Below, piece by piece: positions 63,053-64,000 of a stretch of DNA of 64,000 bases. Both the position numbers and the translations under genes were made by a program. The stretch spans positions 372,001 through 436,000 of the forward strand of contig NZ_JANQBC010000002.1 in assembly GCF_024721995.1 (NCBI RefSeq), written 5' to 3'. The notes below the pieces were generated by a model. That model was not told the origin of the DNA. It worked only from the letters and a program-made list of their open reading frames with translations, and made no database searches. This DNA comes from Paenibacillus radicibacter. GTDB taxonomy: Bacteria; Bacillota; Bacilli; Paenibacillales; NBRC-103111. Positions within the stretch are counted from its first letter, which is position 1. The number at the start of each line of letters is the position of its first letter.

Positions 63053-64000
63053 TTATGATTGCACTGAATTTTGTACGGCTGATCTGCTAGCTTGCTTCTG
63101 CTTTCCATCTCGATTCACGATGACAATGCCTGTTACAACGAGCGCAAGTGCGATAAAGGCTGTGTATCGAACCTGTTCTTGAAGAAGTAACGCCGACAAG
63201 ATGACGCCGAATACAGGCATTAAGAATAAGTACATCGACACCTTGCCCACCTTGTTGTACTTCATCACACTATTCCATAATACAAACCCCACAGCCGATA
63301 AGAAGGACAGATAAGCTAACATCCCAATTGCTTTAGGTGTAAACGTAAATGGAGCAAAACCTGCTTGTAATCCCCCTACGACAAGAAGTCCTATACCCCC
63401 AAGCAACATCTGGTACGAAGTCATGTACATGAGTTCCATCTTCTGTGCGACGCCCTTCGATAACACATTACCAAGTCCTCCACAGAACATCGATACCAGG
63501 AGCAATACCGCCCCCCAGCCGAATTCCGCTAAGAAATCGCCTTTGCCTAAATTCACAGCTAAGACGGCACTAAAACCGAGAATAATGCCGATCACTTTAC
63601 GTGTAGTCAAGCTATCATTCTTAAACATAAAGTGCGCGACAATAATTTGAAAAAAGGACGTCGTCCCTGTAATAATCGAACCTTGTATTCCGCTAGAAAT
63701 CGATATACCCACATATAGGAATAAATATTGTAAGAACGTTTGAATGAGTCCGAGCTTCGTAACACCACCAAGTGTACCTTTTTGCGGCATAATGCTCTTG
63801 CCGAGTACTTTCATGATAACCATAATGATCAGCGCTGCTGCAATAAATCGATACCCCGCAAACACGAACTGTTCGAATATATCCGATGAGCTGATTTGCA
63901 GCTCGACATAAGACTTTTTAATAAACGGGAATGAACTCCCCCACAGGAATGTCGCCGTAACTGCTGAGGCTAATATCCCGAGTGGATGGGTAAAAAATTG
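63053..64000 (-). CDS. EamA/DMT family transporter (start beyond the window)
   Basis: Ten-segment drug/metabolite transporter. The frame is open to position 64000 and adds TATFLWGSSFPFIKKSYVEL, the usual first-helix motif, so only a few N-terminal residues lie outside the window. Two EamA repeats are visible, the second beginning near GWGAVLLLVSMFCGGLGNVL. The end VVTGIVIVNRDGKQ is typical. About 315 residues are present. An ATG-like internal start at 63865 is not the true start. Substrate unknown. Confidence 0.9.
   Translation of the reverse strand, partial: QFFTHPLGILASAVTATFLWGSSFPFIKKSYVELQISSSDIFEQFVFAGYRFIAAALIIMVIMKVLGKSIMPQKGTLGGVTKLGLIQTFLQYLFLYVGISISSGIQGSIITGTTSFFQIIVAHFMFKNDSLTTRKVIGIILGFSAVLAVNLGKGDFLAEFGWGAVLLLVSMFCGGLGNVLSKGVAQKMELMYMTSYQMLLGGIGLLVVGGLQAGFAPFTFTPKAIGMLAYLSFLSAVGFVLWNSVMKYNKVGKVSMYLFLMPVFGVILSALLLQEQVRYTAFIALALVVTGIVIVNRDGKQKQASRSAVQNSVQS

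Overview
The window looks like a chromosomal core segment of a spore-forming, low-to-moderate GC Firmicute, most likely Paenibacillaceae (Paenibacillus or a close relative). Four things point there: a full spoIIIA operon with a sigma-E type promoter, the Bacillus-like order accB-accC-asp23-nusB-folD-xseA-xseB-ispA-dxs, the yqhV/yqhQ/yqhR/aroQ/pepP/efp block, and strong AGGAGG ribosome sites with frequent GTG and TTG starts. I see no rRNA, tRNA, prophage, transposase or CRISPR array.

Layout. 1-8.4 kb (minus strand): isoprenoid and housekeeping operon (dxs, ispA, xseBA, folD, nusB), an Asp23/AmaP/DUF2273 envelope-stress trio and accBC. 8.6-14.6 kb (minus): spoIIIAA-AH. SpoIIIAH carries a very long Gly-Thr repeat. 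14.6-17.1 kb: yqhV, then comA-comB for the spore compound sulfolactate, and a DUF441 membrane protein. 17.1-22.7 kb: aspartokinase with an internal start for a beta subunit, efp, pepP, aroQ, yqhR and the divergent yqhQ. 22.8-26.6 kb: a chemoreceptor, a Dabb protein, a patatin and mntR. 26.7-30.4 kb: ccdA and the zinc importer znuABC; znuA has a consensus promoter flanked by two Zur boxes. 30.5-33.4 kb: threonine catabolism (kbl, tdh) and a divergent XRE-cupin regulator. 33.6-39.2 kb: an alpha/beta hydrolase with a CcpA-type cre in its promoter, T-box controlled metG, and a DUF779/aldehyde dehydrogenase pair. 39.5-44.6 kb: a peptide transporter, yidD, zur, a DsbA-like protein, a polysaccharide deacetylase-like protein and an MFS transporter. 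44.7-48.6 kb: a divergent sugar-phosphate cluster (DeoR, SIS isomerase, class II aldolase, PfkB kinase) with no transporter. 48.7-54.8 kb: a C39-like lipoprotein, an SMP-30 protein, an overlooked 56-residue membrane peptide, pflA, pflB and a divergent fnr. 55-64 kb: an LtaS-type enzyme, an MFS/TetR pair, MarR, two TIM-barrel sugar isomerases with a Gfo/Idh oxidoreductase, and an EamA transporter that runs off the end.

Links between genes. The zur gene lies about 11 kb from znuA, whose promoter carries predicted Zur sites. Fnr has the Bacillus-type C-terminal cysteine cluster and is divergent from pflBA, with an FNR-like box between them. The spoIIIA operon and comAB both serve sporulation.

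The most unusual structure is a family of four dispersed intergenic elements (about 29.06, 34.65, 47.58 and 61.75 kb). They have nested inverted repeats; paired stem positions change together between copies, and one copy looks like a clean internal deletion. They look like a MITE or structured-RNA family that tends to sit right after stop codons.
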